From Cryptomeria japonica (Eukaryota > Streptophyta > Pinopsida > Cupressales > Cupressaceae): 64,000 bases of DNA. Shown here in pieces: positions 47,392-59,800 of this stretch. Below the pieces are notes generated by a model. The model made no database searches. It worked only from the letters and a program-made list of their open reading frames with translations, and had not been told where the DNA came from. Where the stretch lies: contig NC_081411.1 in NCBI RefSeq assembly GCF_030272615.1, positions 180,070,977 to 180,134,976 on the forward strand, written 5' to 3'. The translations under genes were made by a program, and so were the position numbers. The stretch's first letter is position 1. Every line of letters starts with the position of its first letter.

Positions 47392-47556
47392 GCCGCGTAC
47401 AAGACAAGAGCTCCATCGTACTTACTTCTTCTCATACTTTTGGCGTTTGCTCTGGTCAGCTTTCTGAGCTTTCAGAAGATGAGGGATTTGCGCCTGGCAA
47501 ATGATTTGATAGGAAAGAAAGAAGCAGAAATTGAGAGCCTGCGGGAAGATTTACAG
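47392..47556 (+). CDS. Putative first coding exon of a host gene: type II membrane anchor plus coiled stem
   Basis: The ATG at 47392 opens 55 codons that end exactly at a splice donor (TTACAG|GTATCT), phase 0. The peptide has a short basic N-terminus (MAAYKTRAPS), a 17-residue hydrophobic segment (YLLLLILLAFALVSFLSF) and then a charged helical stretch (QKMRDLRLAND, KKEAEIESLREDLQ). This is the layout of a signal-anchored Golgi or ER type II protein such as a glycosyltransferase (inference; the family is not identified). A TTGATTGCAG|G acceptor-like site at 47370-47380 may end a 5'-UTR intron. Reading past the donor gives low-quality text, which supports splicing. No second exon could be found with confidence. 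Confidence 0.55.
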
Positions 47557-49229
47557 GTATCTAATTCTTGTCCTTTTTTTAGGTCTAATTTTTTAATAAT
47601 ATGCCCAGTAGCCGTGTGAAGAAATGCTTGCAAATCATGACCACACAGTGAAACATGCATCGTTGTGTTTTTGGAGATTTCAATAAACATGGAAACCACC
47701 TTCAATACTCATTTTTTAAAACTGAAGGTTGATTATTTTTTTGAAATATAGTGAAACATTAGTAATCCAGTTTTCATTGAGCTTGAATAAACCTAACCCA
47801 CCTTTAAAATCAAATCTTAATATCTGCTGGTTGTAATATTTTCCTTTTCAGATGTCTCATGACGTTTTTAGGCATATAAAATGTGCTTTTTGGTTTTGGA
47901 TAACTCACGGTATTACCATCAAGCGAGAGGTGTCAGAACACCTAACCCATTTTCTTGAATTTGATACTCTCTCTTTAATGAAGTATTTTGTACAGATATG
48001 CGCGGGGCCAGGAGGGAGGGTGTTCAGGGTTTTTAAGAATCCTTTTAAATCCAATCTTCATGTCATTCATTTGACCTACCATTGCAAGATTGTGGGTTTT
48101 TTAAATGTAAATTGTTAAAGGTTCATACCCTCTACGGAGAGCGTTATCAAGCTGAGGATGCTTTTAAGATGAGAATCTTTGTCTTAGGAGTATTCATTTT
48201 AATCCCACCAAAAATCTGTCAGGAACTTGACTCAGGTTCATCTGGTTTTTAATTGGTAAAATGGCAAAGGCTCAGACCTTCTTGGGAGTGTTTATCAAGC
48301 TCAGGATACTTTTAGGATAATAATCTTTGTGCTATTCATTCCATTCCTCCAAAAATCTGTCTGGGGCTTGAATCCAGTCTCATCTGGTTTTTTTCCTTTG
48401 CTATTAGTGGGAGTACATACCCAGTGGAGCTCGACCCATGGCCATGATCATGGCAATCTTCACCTCATCACTCGACCATTCATGCTGGACTTCAAAGTGT
48501 TAATCTAGCCTGCTTAGGGTCTGACACCGAGACAGCAGTTCATCTTATTGTGATTCGGTGGTGACTGTACTTTGGATTGCACAGTTACAGCTTACAGCTT
48601 ACAGTATACAGGTATACCCTTTTTTCATATTTACCACAATCTTCAAAACATATTCTTAAGGTTATGGGCTTCTGTTCTTGTGGTATGGGGATTCAAAACT
48701 AGTCGGTCAGATTGGCTGCCTTTATTGTACTATGGGGGTTCCAACAGGGTTTACTCTTATGTAATTCTATACCATTACAATACAATCCTTTGGTTCATAA
48801 ACACAAATGCCTTGCACTTATTTTTTTGGGCGTCCTATGTTTAGAAACTATAAAGCATTATACTTTTCTGGTTCTAAGCTTTCACAAGGTGGTGTGAACC
48901 AAAAAGCAATTCTTGCTGCAACCTTCCAACGTGTCATATGTGTCTATAGATCAATCATTTGATACTTATGCAAAATTTTATTATTTAAAAGCAATGTTCC
49001 TTTTTTGGCATTTTTGTGTTTCCCTATTCTCCGACAAATTGGGTCTTGATGGAATATACTTTAGAAGAAGCAAGCCAGCTTGTGCAGATGAAGATTGAAT
49101 TTTGACTTTGTCCACGAGTAAATCAAGACTCAGTTATTTGAAGAAGTTTTAAGTTTTCTGAGCAGAAAACTTGAATAAAAAGTATAACATTGTACACCAA
49201 ACTCTCATGACGCTTTAAACTTAGCCAAA
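47557..49229 (+). other. Putative intron 1 with a ~140-bp duplication
   Basis: No supported exon. Two diverged copies of a ~140-bp segment at about 48115-48250 and 48260-48395 share AAAGGTTCATACC/AAAGGCTCAGACC, TATCAAGCT.AGGAT and CCAAAAATCTGTC. Several short open frames have no recognisable domain. Confidence 0.45.
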
Positions 49230-51570
49230 ACCTCTGCTAATGGTGTTGTGATGCAAGGAGACATGCTGCGTTAGGACCTATGTAATGCATTTTCTGCTCT
49301 GAAAATAGTTACAAAACAGATATAAGTGGTTGTAGTTTAATTTCATTCATTGTCATGTATTTCCAAAGGGAAAAAAGGGAATGAAATCCCTAACATTGCC
49401 TGCACAAAGCAAACAAACCAATATTGTAGTTAGTTTAACTTTTCAAAACATTCTCAAAGTGTGTTTTGATGGCTGCTTGGTGCTATGTTTTATACTAATA
49501 AGCAATAACACACACTTTGCAGAATTGGAAAAGCTAGTTTAAGCATCAAACAGTCGTAAAGCAGGCTTTCAGAAAAAGGACATTTCTCGAGAAACACATT
49601 TTTAAGAGACAGATATGAATCATTTCCTGTCAAGATGACGCTAAGGAGTTGTAATGTCCCCAACTCAAATCAAGACACTTAGCTGTAATTTGGCTGTCCT
49701 TTCCTTGGATTACCCAAGAGGAAGAGGACGTAGGGCATCATTGGGTAAGATGTCTTTGGCTTGTTTTAATTTCTAATTTTAAGTTGAGTGCACGTCTTTT
49801 GATGCAACTTAAGTGGACTTAAGTTATTTTAAGTTGGGCACGTCTTTTTAAGGAAATTTTAAGTGATGCCTAGCCAAGGGACTTAAGTTGTCCCCTCTTT
49901 TATGTGCTTAAGTGACTCAATTAAAACATGTGACAAAAGCCAAGGTGGGCCGCAGCTTCAAGAGTTCTTATTGGTGCACATTTTAGGTTTTTATTTTGGA
50001 GCCTTGGATTTGCTTGATTGAATCTTCACAACAAAAAGCTCAAAGTCTTAGTTGGGGCAAAAATTCGTCAGAGTCTTGCTTAGCATAAATAAAAGATAAA
50101 TTTTTACAAATGAGGCTCCTCTATATATAGGAGAGAAAAGGAGAAAAAGGTGGGCACAATTGACTAATTCAACTGCACAGTCCCACTTGACTACAACTAC
50201 AACATAAAGGGAACATGCAGCTGCGAGAAGACTTACATCATCTAAAAATGCAACTACATTAAAAATGCATCTACAAGGAAAAACTAAGTGTCAAAAAGGG
50301 GACACTTTATTCATCTTTCTCCTCCTCATTGGATTTAAATTCTTCAAATTTAACCAAGATGGATTTCATTTCAGCTTCATCTGGCAGGGCGATGGAACTT
50401 GATATGGCATTGATCTGGAATAGAGAATCTTCGGTCTTCACATGCGGAGATTGATTCATCTTTTTAGGAGTTATTATAAAACACCCTAAGGGCTCATTTT
50501 AAGAGCATTATGTGATGAGTTATTCTGAGTATTGCTACAGCAACTTGGCTTGAGGAGTTAAAACCTTGAGTATCCCTGTTTTTGGTGTGACACACGGGCT
50601 CACCCTAGGCAGAAGAGTGTGTTTTGGCGGAATAACCTTAGGTTTGTGAAGCCCTAGCTCACTATCATTCAGAGCTGCAAGTACAGATCAGGTTGGAGGC
50701 CAAAACAGAGGAAGATAACAGTGAACAAGCTTCAGATTGGTGATCATCTTCAGTTGTTTTTACCCATTTATGATCAATTTGTGGGACGGCTGTCAAGGAG
50801 CAGTTGGGTAGACTGTTTTGCAGTCATTTTGGAAGCCTAGCGCTGCCATCTCTGGACATCTAGGGTTTGGTAAAACCCAGAAATAATTCTGAGGTATTTT
50901 TGTGAGTAGATCTGCTTATTTATTTGTCTCTATCTCAGGAAAAATTAAAGAAAAATCAGTCAAATGCTTTTCTGAAAATTCTGGGTAGTCAAAGGTTTAT
51001 GTTGTGATTTTTTTTGGAACCCAGCATTAATCAGAACTCTCTATCTTTTAGTTTTAAATCAGTTCTCAGATCTGATCAGAATTCAGGGTGGTTATGAAAA
51101 TATTTTTATGCGAGTAAATTTTCAGATATTCTGGGCCCTAGTTTGCAGAAGTTTTTGTCATTTTTCTATTACCCCTAGTTAGGTATATTACAGGAGTTTT
51201 TTGATAGTATTAAATCATAAGAAAATAGGTCTACCTTTGGAATAGTTCTGCTAACAAACAGATGTTGGGATCCACGTAATGCATTTTTTAGTCTGAAAGT
51301 AGTTACAAGAACAAGTCTAAGTGTTCAATTTTTTACTTAGTACTGGATCACCAAAAATTGAACTTGTCAAAAATATCTTGAAATATAATTTGAGAGCTCT
51401 GCTTGGTGCCATGTTTTATGTAACCTCACATTCTGCAGAATTGAAAAAAATAGTTTAAACACTTTTAAAGAAGGCTTTCAGAGATATATGTCAACTTTCT
51501 CTTATAAAGATAGACTTAAGGAGTTCTTTGGCAATATTGAATCACAAAAGGTTACATATTACCTTATAAG
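49230..51570 (+). repeat. Diverged direct duplication, split by a solo LTR
   Basis: 49230-49649 resembles 51250-51540: shared are TGTAATGCATTTT.TG/CTCTGAAA.TAGTTACAA, GCTTGGTGC.ATGTTTTAT, GCAGAATTG.AAAA, AAAG.AGGCTTTCAGA and CTTAAGGAGT/CTAAGGAGT. The copy at 49.2 kb was cut at GGAGT by the LTR at 49650-51192. Confidence 0.65.
49650..51192 (+). mobile_element. Solo LTR with TGTAATGTCCCC end and GGAGT target duplication
   Basis: Begins TGTAATGTCCCCAACTC, ends GGTATATTACA, 1,543 bp. It is flanked by GGAGT at 49645-49649 and 51193-51197. The sequence after the right duplication continues the text expected from the parallel copy near 51515-51560 (GGAGTTCTTTGGCAATATTG), confirming the empty site. 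Solo LTRs arise by recombination between the two LTRs (known). Confidence 0.75.
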
Positions 51571-51836
51571 TTTCAACCCATTCCACTAGAATTCCTGTAT
51601 TTCACTTTCTGACCTCCATAAGTATGGTTTTACAGTGGTTTTTCAATGTTTATTTCTGAATGATACACGTAAAGGTAGTGTTTTTGGTCATCACTGAGCA
51701 AGACATCAAATTGGTGTATAAAAGCCCATTGTCCAACAAGGTGTACAACCCTGGCCCCCAACAAATTGAATTTGACTTGGTAAGAATTTGAACTGAGACA
51801 CACAATTATATCGTGAAACAGGGTAGGAAAGTTTAC

Positions 51837-51949
51837 CTTGATGGCATTTATAGATCTGAAAGCTTGGCTCTTGAGAGCTTCTGATGTGTCTACATTGTAC
51901 AAGTATGTCAAGGCACCTGATACAATCTGGTTTGCATTGTTAGATGCAT
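51837..51949 (-). CDS. Orphan exon candidate, 113 bp, unknown gene
   Basis: On the minus strand a pyrimidine-rich stretch ends in TGTCTGTAG, and the following 113 bases end at CATCAAG|GTAAAC. The exon carries two bases of a split codon and 37 full codons reading ASNNANQIVSGALTYLYNVD and TSEALKSQAFRSINAIK. This looks like a helical repeat protein segment. No partner exon was found, so it may be a captured or isolated gene fragment. I do not recognise the family. Confidence 0.35.
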
Positions 51950-52458
51950 CTACAGACATGACAACAGGCAAGAAGTTGTGGGGCTGTGTTATAATCATAT
52001 GTTGGCACTTTTTACTTGGAGTTGGCATTGGTGGGGGGTTAGTGAGCATATGCAGGGAGTGGAGGAAGAAGCAGTCAAACCTCTTCAAAGTCTAAACCAA
52101 TTATTATTGCATGCATGACATGGAAGGGGAGTCAAAGTTGTTCAAGAATTAAATTGAATAAATTATCTAGACTACAGTAAACAATTGATATATGACACAA
52201 ATACTAAACATTAAAGAATACCTCAAGTGTGAGAACATATTTTTATTATTGAAATGCACATAATAGTAATTGAAAACACATTCATTTCAAGTATAGTTTT
52301 AATTTTTCTAAATTTAATTTTTAAGGCTTAAAATGTCAACTTGGATTCTGCACTTGGCAAAATTTGACATATTAAAAAATAAATAAATTCATAAAATAAA
52401 GTTAAATAACATGCAAGTTGCTGTTAAAAAGCATAAAAATGAATTTAAAGAACAAATA

Positions 52459-53541
52459 TGTATATTATCTGTTAGTTTCAAACTGAAAAATATGTCATGC
52501 CCCTGCCATAAAACAGTCTCTCAATTGTCCTTAAGCAACAAGAAAACAAAATATTAAACGAATCCACACACACACGCATGCACACACACGGCCTTTTTCA
52601 TGCCAAGGTTGAGTATTGCCGTTGCTGAGAAAAATTGTCTTATTGATAAGACTTCACAATTTTCTGATCTGAAGCCTACAGTGACACAAGGGATGATACT
52701 TTTCCTTTCTGCAAAGAGTCTCCACTTTCTGCAATCTCTGATCTTTAACCAATGCTTAAGCATAGCAATTACCAACAGCCATGATGCCAATGAAGAGGCA
52801 TATGATTAGTTAAAGAAGGCAGCGATTAGTTGGGAGAAGACACCTCTCAAGGGGGGAGGTGAGAGATTTGACCATTCGTCCGCTTTGAGGGCTATTTAGG
52901 CCATAACTTAAGTTGGAGATAGATGTTATATGTAAATCTACAATCAGTAAACAGGAGACCTGTGATCTAGCAAGTGAATGGTATGCAATGTGGATGGATA
53001 TATTATATACATATATAATGTTTTATATATCTTTGATCTAGTTATTAATGAGATTTGCTAATCTATTTAGATTCTTATAATTAACAAATTAATCTATTCA
53101 TTGCCCTGCAAGCAATCATATGTGGAATTGAAGGAAACATGTTAGGAAGAGGCAGCAGACCGGTTTGCACAATGTAAGCACACCACCCCATGTTGAATGT
53201 ACAGGAGTTCCTGCTGTTTGTGGGCCAAGGGGTCGAATTATCTTAGTTGGATGTTCTGCGCCCTTGGGCGTAGTTATGATGAACAGTCTCCGGGTGCCCT
53301 ATCACGCTTTCCCCTCCAATCCCTACTATGGCTGGTTATTGGGAGTGGAAACTGTAGAATGGATCCAAATAGGAGATATTTTTTATCATTTCTTAAATGT
53401 AAATTGCTTATTTGCTTTAAAAGTTCAATAGTTATTAGTCTATTAGATGGTTTAATTATAGAATATAATTTTTAAACAAATTATGTTTTTGGAATTGTTA
53501 CTATGGGCAAAAATCAGATATACCCCAACAGGGACATTACA
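52459..53541 (-). mobile_element. Possible second solo LTR of the TGTAATGTCCC family
   Basis: The minus strand begins TGTAATGTCCCTGTTGG at 53541. A candidate far end is the TGTATATTATC at 52459, flanked by AAATA at 52454-52458 and again at 53542-53546. AT-rich 5-bp matches can occur by chance, so the left end is tentative. Small frames inside (52554-52809, 53165-53475) show no domains. Confidence 0.4.
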
Positions 53542-53834
53542 AAATAATACAATCCACATTATAATATTATATGATGATTGATCATTATTATAGAAAATTA
53601 CAAAGCCATAAAATAGTACACAATTTACTCCTTCCCCTAAGGTTCCTCACAAGGCAATCGGAAAACAAAGGTTCCTCCTCAAGCATGTTATCATCCCATC
53701 CAACCTCCTTCGAATGCTTTCGCTTCCCCTTATTCTTTTACTCTTGTTAACTCCTTTGTTGCTTCCATCTCAAAATCTGCAATCTCCTTCTTGGCAAACA
53801 TTGGTTTTAGATCCTTGACAATTCTATCAGAGTG

Positions 53835-56800
53835 TGTAATGTCCCCATTTTGAAATAGGATTTAATAATTAATACTAATAATAAAATTAAAATATAAAAG
53901 AATAAAAATAAAAATAAAATTAAAATATAAAACAATAAAATTGAGATAATTAAAATTTAGTAAGTTTAATAAATGGTCAAAGGGCATGAAATGGAAAGTT
54001 GTGACTCCCTCAAACATGAGATATAAGAGGAAGAAGAGATCATTTGAAAAGGGAGAAGGAGAGGCAAGAAAGGAATGAAGCATGTGAATCAAGGAAGGAT
54101 TATGGGAGAAGAAAGGAATGGGAAATAGATAAGGAAGTGACTCTTCCAAAGGGCAAGAATTTTGTACTATTTCAAAGGGTGGAAATTGTGAAAGGCTGTG
54201 TCTATTGCCAAAGGGCAGGCATGATGGAGGGATGTGACCTCTCCCTCACATGGGAAGATATAAAGGGAAGAAGGTTCATATGAGGAAGAGATGGAAGGGT
54301 GATCAATTGGAGAATAATATATTATTCTCAAAGGCAGCAATGAAAAGTGGTGACTCATTTGTTATGAAAGGTGGTGCCTCAATTCCTATGAAAGGCGGTG
54401 ACGCTTCCACCAATAAAGTATAAAGGAGTGATTATTCCAAGCATTCAAGGATCACAGACTCAATCATCACTCATCACTCATGGATCCGCAAAAGCAATCA
54501 TCAATTATCAAATCAAGCAAACAATCAATCAGCAACTCATACTATCAAATCAGCATTCGTTCAATCATTCGCCAATATATGAAACCAACATTCATTACAT
54601 CATCACTCTTCAATCACCTAATCAACCATCACTTAAATATCACTCACCAATACTTCAAGTCATACAATCAAAGTAATTCATTCAATTGAAGAGAATCAGA
54701 TCTGATATTGATAACAGATTCAGGCATACAGAAGTTTTATATTATAACTACAATTTGGTATCAAACTCTTTGCGATATACATAGCATAATGAATCTAAAT
54801 TATGATTGCTCATTTTTGAACAATGTATATATAATCTAGGAATATACTATTAATATATGATTTCTTACATATATATAGAGTATATACCATAATGTGAAAT
54901 TCTTTATATGCTTGTCTAAATGCTACAATCAGCCATGATAGGGGTAGTAAGGGATTACAAGGAGGGGAAACAGTGATGAGGTCCTCTTCTAAGTATGCCA
55001 CCTCATGGTGGTTGACCGTTACTCCCATGAGGCCAAGGGGGTGCAAGGAGTGCTCTGCCCTTGGGCTTAGAAGGGAAGGACTCTTGGGACACCCTATTGT
55101 AAACACGCCTCAACCCTCTATCATGGTTGATCAATAGACTAAGGAGTCCAATCATAGGGAATGGAGTAGGATGGTATGATGAATGGGAAATGGTTATAGG
55201 ACACCTCACTAGGTACACTAGCTCATATGAATGGCAAAGGGCCATATGAGGCCAAGATGGATGGAATATCCACTCTTGGGCCTAGGGTATTGTTGATGTG
55301 TTTTTTATGCACATGCGAACACAGAATAAAATACCTAAAGGTACCTTATCCTCTCTTGAGAAAAGTTTCCCGACTGCTGAAGATCTCGCCGAAGGATCAG
55401 TCGAGGCAACTCCAAGGTTCTTGTATGTAGGTTCTCTACTCGTGGATAAGCTCTCTGTGGTATGATGTGATTTTGCTGGAATCACAAGGGGACTTACACT
55501 CGATGACCTGGACGTCTGATTAGCTGGAATCCCAAGTCCTATCACTAACTGGAAGACAAACAAATGGCAAAAGATGCAGGGTTCAGGAAGTCTACTCTAC
55601 TACCTAGAATGCGAGAAGATGGATGGACGACTAGGTGGAGTCCTACTGGGCTGAGTCTCACCATCAAGTTGAACAATTCAACACCAACTTAGTGCGATCT
55701 TTTGGGGGATGCTTCAAATATATTCAAATCGGACACCATCAGATACTGATCATCATTCAAGTTAATGCATGAACAATAGACGTGTAACGACTTGAGATTA
55801 AGCTCATTTTATGCCAGTTGACCACGCAGGGCGCACTTACAATTAGTAAGAGGCTAGTGGTATGGATTAGATGGGTTCCACACAGGTGCATTCAACAACT
55901 TCTTTCATTCAATTTAATTATCTATCGTCTAAAATGAAGATTCAACAAGAGACCATGCATATTGCAACGAAACGACATATTTCACCATATCTTCAATGAA
56001 AAAGAAGTCTTTACAATTAAGGCAACAATGTCTTGTCTTCTCTTCCTAGTCTACTCTAATTGCTATTCTATTTGCTATTCTACTACTTATTCACCGACTA
56101 TCAACTATTTACTAACTATTCTCTATTAGCTAACCATTCCCCTTTACAAATGAGGAGCCAGGGCTTATATAGTGCCCTCAATACAATTCAATGGCTCAGA
56201 TCAACTTGAGATCAATGGCCGAGATTTTACAATGAAAACCCTAATTAGGGTTTGTTACAACAACTCAATTCTGGCCAATGAAATAATTGCATTATTTGGA
56301 CACATGTCTTCTCTGGAATAATCAACCAATGGATAATCGGGGTAGGTACATCGAAATTTGTGCCATCTCCAATGAGTCAGGTACATTGAATTTGGACATG
56401 CTGAGGTGGACCAATCCGATTGGAGGAGTGATGACTGGGATGCCACCTTGTCTGACACTTGTAACTTGGTAGATGCTCAATTTGATGATGCTGAGAAGCT
56501 AACTTTAATTAACTCTTTTGAAATTGTCTGCTTCTTCAACGAACCCTTGCTTTAGCCTCCTTTGTCTTTGATGTGCAGGATGGATGGTGTACCTTTCCTT
56601 CAAATGCTGGTTTGGAAGAGGTCATCCCCGATGATGCTGGACCGAAGAAGGCCGTCCTTGTTGATGCTGGATTGGAGAAGGTCGTCCTTGTCTTGGCTTG
56701 GTCTTCTTTTAACTGCAAGACAAACCAAAAGATGATTAAGGACACATAATAAATTTATTTCAACATAGCATTTTATACCTTAAATCATCAAGAAGAAGAT

Positions 56801-56847
56801 ATCAAAATGAAGCTTGCTCAAGGTTCTCCCCAGGGATAGGCCCTATA
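53835..56847. other. Spacer left of the hairpin array, starting with TGTAATGTCCCC
   Basis: Begins TGTAATGTCCCCATTTTG at 53835, the same terminal sequence as the solo LTR at 49650. An inverted copy, GGGGACATTACA, ends at 61971. Between lie AT-rich sequence, AATCATCA-rich text (54440-54680), a loose duplication near 55000 and 55235 (CCATGAGGCCAAG/CATATGAGGCCAAG) and a ~30-bp repeat (GATGCTGGA..GAAGAAGGCCGTCCTT, three copies, 56620-56700). No supported gene. Confidence 0.45.
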
Positions 56848-59800
56848 AGAATTTCGCCCTGGACCCTTTGGAAGGGTTAGGAGCGAAATTTGCATTCCTG
56901 GCTCAAATTGTTCTCACTTTGCAATCGTACTTGCTTAGTTACATGCCCAAGGACGCCCTCATTCTAAACCAACACCAATCTTGATACAAATTTGGGGCAA
57001 AAGAGACGTTTTTAAGAATTTCGCTCTGGACCCTTTGGAAGGGTCAGGAGAGAAATTCACTTTTTAGGACAAAATCTATCATGTTTCCTCTCCAAAATAC
57101 CTTCCAAGGCGAGCACACACTAGTTTACCTTCCTCCAGAGCCCAAGGATCCACGCCTTGACCTCTATCATTAGCAATTTGAGTGAAATTGGGAATTTCGC
57201 TCTAGACCCTCTGGAAGGGTTAGGAGCGAAATTCACCTTTTAGGTCACAACTATTCATTTTCTTCACTTCAATTCATCTTGCAGGGCAAAGTAACATCAT
57301 TTCAACCTCAACTACGCCTTAGGACTCCTAGTCTTGACTTGACACAAGGAGGAAATAGGTAGATGAAGAATTTCGCTATGGACCCTTTGGAAGGGTCAGG
57401 AGCGAAATTCACCTTTTAGCTCAAAATTCACACTTTTGAAGGTCAAACATCTTTCCAAGGCATTCCAAATAGCTTTTCTCACCCTAGTCTAGGCCTGACT
57501 TAGCACAAAATTTGGAGGATAAGATGGTTTTTAGGATTTTCGCTCTGGACCCTTTGGAAGGGTCAGGAGCGAAAATCTCATTTTAGGCTTATTTCCTCAT
57601 CTTTTCAACTCCAATCCACCTCCAAGATCAAGGACACATCGCCTCACTCCTATCTAGGCCATAGAAACCAAAAACTTGACTTGATTTGCAAGGAAAAAAG
57701 GGTGATCCTAGGAATTTCGCTCTGGACCCTTTGGAAGGGTCAGGAGCGAAATTCTCATTTTGGCTTCAAGATTTGCATTCTTGGTGACTAAAATCCACTC
57801 TAAGGCAATCCAAATGACTTCTCTCACCCTTGTCCAGGTTTGACTTTGCTCAAATTTTGGAAGAAAAGATGGTTTTTAAGATTTTCGCTCTGGACCCTTT
57901 GGAAGGGTCAGGAGCGAATTTCATGATTTGCTTGTTTATCCTCACTCAATTCCATTCTTTTCACTTTGTTTACTTGGACTCTTATCCTTGGATCCCTCTC
58001 CCATGCTTGCTACATTTCGCTTGACCTCAAAGTGACTAGAAAAGAGAATTTTGCTAGAAATCATGGCCAGGGACATGACCTATAATGAATTTTGCCCTGG
58101 ACCCTTTGGAAGGGTCAGGAGCAAAATTCTTCCTCTAGCCCAAAATCATCATTTTCGGAGACAAAAATCCATTTCAGGAGCGAAATTCTTCCTCTAGCCC
58201 AAAATAATCTTTTTCGGAGACAAAAATCCATTCAAAGACAATCTCAAGGGCTTCTATCATCTTTGTCTAGGCCTGGCTTGGCACAAATGTGAGAGGAAAA
58301 GGTGGATTTTAGAATTTCGCTTTGGACCCTTTGGAAGGGTCAGGAGTGAAATTCTTGATTTGGCTCAATTCCTTCAATTTCAATGTTTCCTAGCAACTTG
58401 AAGTTACTCCTAAAGACTTCTTCCATCCCAATTCACTTTAGTTTGCAATTGTCTTGTCACAAATTTGGAAAAAAGGTGGTTTTGGTGAAAATTCGCCCTG
58501 GACCCTCTGGAAGGGTCAGGAGCGAATTTCTTAATTTAGGCTCATTCTTCCATCATTTCAAGTTGAATTTACCTCAAAAGGCTAGAAAACACTTCCCCTC
58601 TCACATCCAACCCAAGTTTGACTTGATTTTGCAAGGGAAAATAGGTGGTTGAAGAATTTTCGCCCTGGACCCTTTGGAAGGGTCAAGGGCGATTTTCATC
58701 ATTTGACTTAATTCCTTCAAACTTGATAATTGTTGACCATTCAAGGACATGCCTAAAGACACCTCTAATCTTGACCCACACTAGACTTGGCATAAATTTG
58801 AGGGAAAAGATAGGTTTTGAGAAAATTTGCTCTGGACCCTTTGGAAGGGTCAGGAGCGAAAATCTCATTCTTGACCAAAAATCATCATTCTTTCATCTTG
58901 AAACTTCATTGCAAGGTAAAATCTCATCGCCCTTCACCCTAGGAACAAGGTTTTAAGCCTAAGAAAGGTCAAAAAGTAGGCTTGTAAGGAATTTCGCCTT
59001 GGACCCTTTGGAAGGGTCAAGAGCGAAAATTCCGTTCTTGGCTAAAACCCTCATGATCGAAAATTCCTTTCTTGGCTAAAACCCTCATTCCTCAATGCTA
59101 TCAAACACTCTCAAAGGCAAGATCATGTCCATTTTCCCTTTCAACATGCTTTGGACATCACAATTTGGTCAAATAGGGAAGGAAATGAGGTCTAGGAGGA
59201 TTTTCGCTTTGGACCCTTTGGAAGGGTCAGGAGCGAAAATCATGATTTAGGCTTGATTCTTCACTTCTCCAACTCAAAATTACCTCAAGAGGCAAAGACA
59301 TGCTATCCCACTTCCATCCACGCCATAAAAAATCAAGGACTTGACCTCCTCCAATGGAAAAAAAAGGTGTTTCTAGGAATTTCGCTCTGGACCCTTTGGA
59401 AGGGTCAAGAGCAAAATCCTTGGTTTGAGCTATCTCCTCCATCATTTGACCTCAATCAACTTCAACAGGGCAAGAACACCTCTCCTCACACTCATCCAAA
59501 CTATAAAGACTCAAAGTTGACTTGATTTTGTAAGGAAAATAAGGTGATTTTAAGATTTTCGCTCTGGAAGGTAACAAAACATCATTCTTCACCCAAGAGA
59601 CAAGGTTTGTGGTCTAAGCAAGGTCAAAAAATAGGCTTGCAAGGAATTTCGCTCTGGACCCTTTGGAAGGGTCAAGAGCGAAATTCACCTTCTTGGCTAG
59701 AATCCTTCATTTTTTCAAAGCTTTCAAACATTTCCAATGTCCAAGCATGTCCACTCTTCCCTTCAAGATGCCTTACAAATCAAAATTTGGTCAAATAAGG

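Noticed and set aside
52554-52809. Exon candidates on both strands near 52.6-52.8 kb
   Set aside because: Short frames without consensus splice sites in phase or a recognisable domain; the segment may lie in an LTR.
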